Shown here: piece by piece, positions 59,657-64,000 of the stretch | Position numbering within the stretch: position 1 is the stretch's first letter | How the letters are laid out: every line of letters starts with the position of its first letter | Origin: Formicarius rufipectus | Taxonomy: Eukaryota > Chordata > Aves > Passeriformes > Formicariidae | DNA: 64,000 nt | Assembly (NCBI GenBank): GCA_013399695.1 | Contig: VXAU01001764.1 | Span: 336,562 to 400,561 of the forward strand | Reading direction: 5' to 3' | Translations under genes and position numbers: made by a program | The notes under the pieces: generated by a model | Seen by the model: only the letters and a program-made list of their open reading frames with translations | Told to the model about the DNA's origin: nothing | Databases searched by the model: none

Positions 59657-59940
59657 TGGGAGGGGGTGGAAATCACAGGAAAAGCTGAGTGAAAACCCAG
59701 CCTGGAAACAGAAAAAAAATCCAGCTCCCTGAATGCCTCAAACTGGAGTAATTTCCCTGCAATGAGAGAGAGCAGAGAGAGACGATCCCTGAGAGAGAAG
59801 ATGCCACTCAAACGCTGGTCAATCACGAACAGAGTCGAACCCCCGGGGATCTTTCCAGCCACCGTCGCACACTCCCAGGGGCACAGAGCTCATGCCGTTC
59901 TGGGCTCGGCGCTGGGCAGAGCCGGTGCTTGCGGCGCTGC

Positions 59941-60890
59941 GGGAGCATCCCTGGAGCATCCCTGGCATTGCGGGAACAGCCCCGGCACGGCGGGAGCATC
60001 CCTGGAGCTGCGGGAGCATCACTGGAGCTGCCGGAGCATCCCCGGTGCTGAGGGAGAATCCCTGGAGCTGCCGGAGCATCCCCGGCATTTCTGGAGCATC
60101 CCCTGCATTGCGGGAGCATCTCTGGAGTTGCGGGAGCATCCCTGGAGCTTCGGGAGCAGCCCGGGCGCTTCCTGAGCATCCCGAGCACTGCCGGAGCATC
60201 CCCGGCGCTCCCGGAACATCCTGAGCGCTCCCGGAACATCCCCTGCTCTCCCGGAGCATCCCGAGCACTCCTGGAGAATCCCTGGCGCTCCCTGAGCATT
60301 CCCGGCGCTGCCGGAGCACCCCGAGCGCTCCCGAAGCAACTCGAGCGCTCCCAGAGCATCCCGAGCGCTCCCTGAACATCCCGAGTGATCCCGGAACATC
60401 CCTGGCGCTCCCGGAGCATCCCCGGCGCTCCCTGAGCACCCCGAGCCCTCCCGGAGCATCCCGAGCGCTCCCTGAGCATCCCGAGCACTCCCGGAGCATT
60501 CCCGGCGCTTCCTGAGCATTCCCGGTGCTCCCGGAGCATCCCGGGCGCTCCCTGAGGATCCCGAGCGCTCCCTGAGCATCCCGGGCGCTCCCTGAGCATC
60601 CCGAGCGCTCCCGGAGCATCCCGAGTGTTCCCTGAGCATCCCGAGCGCTCCCGGAGCATCCCGAGTGCTCCCTGAGCATTCCCGGCGCTCCCGGAGCATT
60701 CCCGGCGCTCCCTGAGCATCCCAAGCGCTCCCTGAGCATTCACGGCGCTCCCTGAGCATCCCGAGCGCTCCCTGAGCATCCTGAGTGCTCCCTGAGCATC
60801 CCGGGCGCTCCCGGAGCATTCCCAGGGCTCCCTGAGCACCCCGAGCGCTCCCGAAGCATCCCGAGCGCTCCCGGACCATTCCCGGCGCTC
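59941..60890 (+). repeat. CpG-rich 20-bp minisatellite, about 47 copies
   Basis: Units close to CTGAGCATCCCGAGCGCTCC alternate with CGGAGCATTCCCGGCGCTCC and, on the left, GGGAGCATCCCTGGAGCTGC. A unit change from GGAGCTGC to GAGCGCTCC occurs around 60170. Since 20 is not a multiple of 3, each reading frame cycles through the same 60-nt superunit, so all three minus-strand frames stay open for about 1 kb and encode the same GMLRERS-GCSGSAR-DAQGAL pattern. No start context or splice signal supports a protein. Confidence 0.93.
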
Positions 60891-61060
60891 CTCTGCCCTC
60901 GCGTGGTGCTCGGGCACCGCTGCGGCTCCGCTCCTGCTCAGCCGCATCCCAGACACGGCCCGGGCTGCGGGAGGGGCTGTGCCCCCTCGGGCTCAGGGAT
61001 CGCTCCGGAGGGACCCGACCCAGCAAGCACCCAAATCACTCCCCGCACACACGGGATGTC
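60891..61060. promoter_or_regulatory. CpG-rich unique segment beside the minisatellite
   Basis: Right of the array, unique sequence stays GC- and CpG-rich (CTCGCGTGGTGCTCGGGCACCG, GACACGGCCCGGGCTGCGG, GATCGCTCCGGAGGGACCCG) before turning AT-rich at about 61080. It could be the edge of a CpG island promoter for an unseen transcript. No TATA box or first exon is identified. Confidence 0.3.
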
Positions 61061-62998
61061 CTGAAGGCGAGTTTTGCCTCGGAGGATTTTTTTTAAGCCT
61101 CCCTTTGAGACGTCTCTTAAATATTCCTCAAGACATCCATCCCCCAAGCCCGGACCTTGATAATAGAGTCATTTTAAATTGACTCTAAGTCCTCATTTAA
61201 ACGACAGAAGCAATAAGAATTTGAAAAATTATCCCAAGTGCCAGCCTGGAAACCATTCTGTAACTCCTCTGAAAGCTGGAAAAGATCCTGAAGTAGAGAC
61301 CCAGCTCAGCAGAAACCACAACCAAAGGCACTTATGAAGATACATAGACCTAAGGTCCCAGCAAAGCAATTTATCAGGAGTCTCCGTGATCCCATCTAAG
61401 GGACATTTAGAAAATGCCCTCAGGGCATCACTGATGGAACAATTGTGAAAGTCATCAAGGCAGTTGTAAAGCTGCCCTAGAGTCAAACCATACAGATTTA
61501 CTGGGAACATCTTGGTGATTCTAAGATTGCCCCAAATAACACCACATAGAAGCCATTTTAGAAGTCATCTGTAATGTCAAAGCACAGCAATAAACACCCC
61601 ATTAAAAGGACCATTAAAAAAAATCAACCAAAAAATCCCACAAAGCATCCAGTATTAAAAACCTTGTGTGTGATTTTTGGAATTATTCTCATGGGGGCCT
61701 TTTGAAGGGATTTGTACAATGATCTCTTCATTTTTTATGATTCTACTTACAATGGTTCCCCTGTGGGAATTGGGCCTTGCTCTTGATAGTTCCTTGGCAG
61801 GATTTTTGGTCTCCTCGGTGTGTTTTCACAATAGCTCCATAATGGAGGTGGGGGATTTTTACAAGAGGCATTGCTTAGATTTTTTTTGGAGACAGTTTAT
61901 ATAATAGTTATGTAATGATGTCTTGGGGGAGGATCAGAGATGTGATTTAAAGTGTCTGAGTGATGCTGGATTTGGAAGTGTTTTCCCTGAGATCTCATGG
62001 AGTTAAGTCTCATGCCATGAAGAACAAAGAGGGGACAGTGGTGGACAGCAGGGCTGCCACTCTGACTGCAGCTGCAGGAAAAGGGCACAACAGCCACGCT
62101 GCAAACAGCTGAAGATGACACCACCCTGCAGCTCCTGGGTGGGACAAACTGAATCTGCCAGGAATTACTCCCATCCACGACTGCAACAGTTCCAAATGGA
62201 TCACCTGAGATGATCCATTGGTGATCCAGGACAACACTGAGTCCCTTACAGCAGCAGGGGAGGACCAGTGGGGTGGCCCTGAAGAAGCACAGCTGTGATG
62301 GGTCAGGATGCAGCTGGTGACAACCCAGTGAGGCAGGGAAGGCTCTCCAGCTGATGCCTCTTGATGCTGCACTGAGACTTCAGCCAGTCTGGCACTGCTG
62401 CTCCTTCAGAAAGAAGTGTCCCTGCCACGAGCCCTGCCCAGAGTGGCTGCTCCTCCGAGCAGAGCAGGCAGAGCCCTGAGGTGATAGAGTGGGGATATCT
62501 GCTCAGGCAGGGGATCTTCTGGCTCCTTCCCTGGGCTGCAGGCAGTGACCAGCAATCCAACAGCACTGTGTCCTTCCACTGTGGGCTGCAACCACATTCC
62601 CACAAACAGGATGAATATTCATTTTCCAAGTCCCTTCCCTACAAATATTTGCTTATTCTGGAAGAGCAACGCTGCTGTGAATTTATTTGCACATTATTTC
62701 TGAGTCCTCTGATGCACCTTGCTCGTGTTGACACAATTAAAAATTCGATAGTTTTAATTTCTCTATTTTAATTCCTTTTCCTTTTTTTAAAACACTTTTT
62801 TAAAAGGATACAAATATATGAAGAACACTAATGTGGAATGCAACTCAACTTATCTGTCATCATTCAAGGACCTTTTTCATAAACATACAGTACCTTGTGC
62901 TGTGTTTTTTATTCTTTGAGATATAAGTTTTAATTTCAATATGCAATTTTTACTGTGGCTACCTTAATTTTCCCCAGATATTGAAGAACATCCAGAAA
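61061..62998. other. AT-rich intergenic sequence, nothing firm
   Basis: A minus-strand open frame at 61229-61510 (MFPVNLYGLTLGQLYNC, then LDDFHNCSISDALRAF) looks mildly protein-like but has no recognised family. 61620-61920 is T-rich on the + strand. 62730-62960 is strongly AT-rich. Confidence 0.5.
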
Positions 62999-63560
62999 AA
63001 AATCATAGAATGTCCTGAGCTGGAAGGGACCCAAAAAGACCACCAAGTCCTGGCCCTGCACAGACACCCCAACAATCCCACCCTGTGCCTGGGAGCATCA
63101 TCCAAACCCTCCTGGAGCTCTGGCAGGTTTGAGGCTGTGCCCACTGCCCTGGGGAGCCTGTTCAGTGCCCACCACCCTCTGGGGGAAGAGCCTTTTCCAA
63201 TATCCAGCCTAACCCTGCCCTGACACAGCCCCAGCCACTCCCTCAGGTCCTCTCCCTGCTCATGGAGAGCAGAGATCGGTGCTGTCCCCTCACTGTCCCT
63301 TTGAGGAAGGAGGTCTGACCTCAGGCTCCTCCAGGCTCAACAGAACAAGTGACCTCAGCCCCACCTTGCATGGCCCCTCCAGACCCTTCCCCATCCCCGT
63401 GTCCCTCCTTTGGACACTCTCCAGTAGCTTCAGATCCTTCTCACACTGAGGTGCCCCAAACTGCCCCCAGGACTCCAGGTGAGGCTGCACCAGCACAGGT
63501 GGTGGGGGAGCCATGGATTGTTCCAACCAGCCCTTCAGGACTGCCAGGGATTTCATCCAT
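62999..63560 (-). mobile_element. CR1 LINE 3' fragment, about 0.56 kb
   Basis: The + strand begins AAATCATAGAATGTCCTGAG, the terminal ATTCTATGA box of CR1 in antisense, then GGAAGGGACCCAAAAAGACC, CACCACCCTCTGGGGGAAGA, CCAGCCTAACCCTGCCCTGA and CCTCCAGGCTCAACAGAAC. It is the second longest CR1 piece here and has no coding capacity. Confidence 0.88.
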
Positions 63561-63940
63561 ATCCTTGGAAATACAGAGCACACAGAGGCTGATTCAGGGG
63601 GTCTGCTGGGAAACAAGGAGCATGTGGAGGTGAGTACTGGGCAGGCACTGACTCCTCTCCTACTCCAGGCTGTGTCTCCCCAGCACTGACACTCTGCTCA
63701 CACATCCCTCCTGATTTCAAGCTCCAGGAGGACCAGAGCATGATGCAGTCTGACAAACATACTGGTTCCTGCCTCCAGCACAACAATTTCTGCTTGAATT
63801 GGGTCTTGAATAGAGTATGAAGTGCTGCTATTTAAAGACACCCCATGGCAGAGCATTTTCCAGCCCTGAGGGCTGTGGTGAACTGCCCTCCTTGCTGAGC
63901 ATTGAACTCTGCCCTCCAGCTGCTGGGTATTGCTGAGACC
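63561..63940. other. intergenic, nothing recognised
   Basis: No exon, repeat family or RNA gene was supported. Confidence 0.5.
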
Positions 63941-64000
63941 CCCCCCGCCTGCCCCCTGGCCCTACCCCAGCCCCTTCCCCAGCCCCAGCCCCAGCCCCTC
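63941..64000 (+). repeat. C-rich low-complexity run at window end
   Basis: CCCCCCCCGCC is followed by repeated CCCCAG units that run off the window edge. Confidence 0.85.

Noticed and set aside
59819..59900. tRNA-like GGTTCGA on the minus strand
   Set aside because: No matching acceptor or anticodon arms could be built around it.
22391..60890. Arrays resembling CRISPR repeats
   Set aside because: Units are directly tandem with no unique spacers, and the DNA is vertebrate.
59819..61026. Three long minus-strand open frames of 300-377 codons
   Set aside because: They are one 20-bp repeat read in three frames. Low complexity, with no domain, splice or start evidence.
61229..61510. Minus-strand open frame starting MFPVNLYGL
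   Set aside because: No recognised family, no convincing splice sites or promoter. Kept only as a remark in the intergenic entry.

Overview
This is vertebrate nuclear DNA and almost certainly from a bird. It shows split genes with GT-AG introns, many CR1 LINE 3' ends (the dominant avian retroposon), solo LTRs of avian ERV type whose ends read TGTGCTGGTTT or TGTGGTGGTT, and GC-rich introns full of minisatellites, as expected of a small gene-dense chromosome. The LTR content suggests a passerine or close relative, but I cannot fix the species.

The one gene I can identify with confidence is LGR6 on the + strand. Fourteen coding exons, homologous to exons 5-18 of mammalian LGR6, run from 4404 to the stop codon at 53617-53619, with a poly(A) signal at 54884. 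Every junction keeps the reading frame. The exons give 2,458 nt of coding sequence (about 818 residues): most of the leucine-rich repeat ectodomain, the cysteine-rich hinge, and the 7TM domain with C-terminal tail in one last exon. Exons 1-4 (signal peptide, N-terminal cap, first LRRs) lie upstream of the window. LGR6 is a plasma-membrane receptor for R-spondins that raises Wnt/beta-catenin signalling.

Layout: 1-4403 is the end of intron 4, with a nested pair of LTRs next to exon 5. 4404-36064 holds exons 5-12. 36450-36516 is an assembly gap followed by a 785-nt pure purine tract with a 20-bp higher-order period. 37492-53619 holds exons 13-18, and exon 13 is followed by a non-canonical GC donor. 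53620 to about 54905 is the 3' UTR. 54906-64000 is intergenic: one LTR copy, three CR1 fragments, a 950-bp CpG-rich 20-bp minisatellite, and one weak possible exon on the minus strand. No second gene is convincingly present, and UBE2T, the expected downstream neighbour in mammals, was not recognised.

I found no undescribed multi-gene system. The observations most worth a second look are: exon 13, squeezed between the purine tract and a GC donor; two 136-bp blocks that are identical by eye; two LTR copies about 1,012 bp long that look recent; the 20-bp minisatellite that leaves all three minus-strand frames open; and repeats that stop about 125 bp short of LGR6 splice acceptors.
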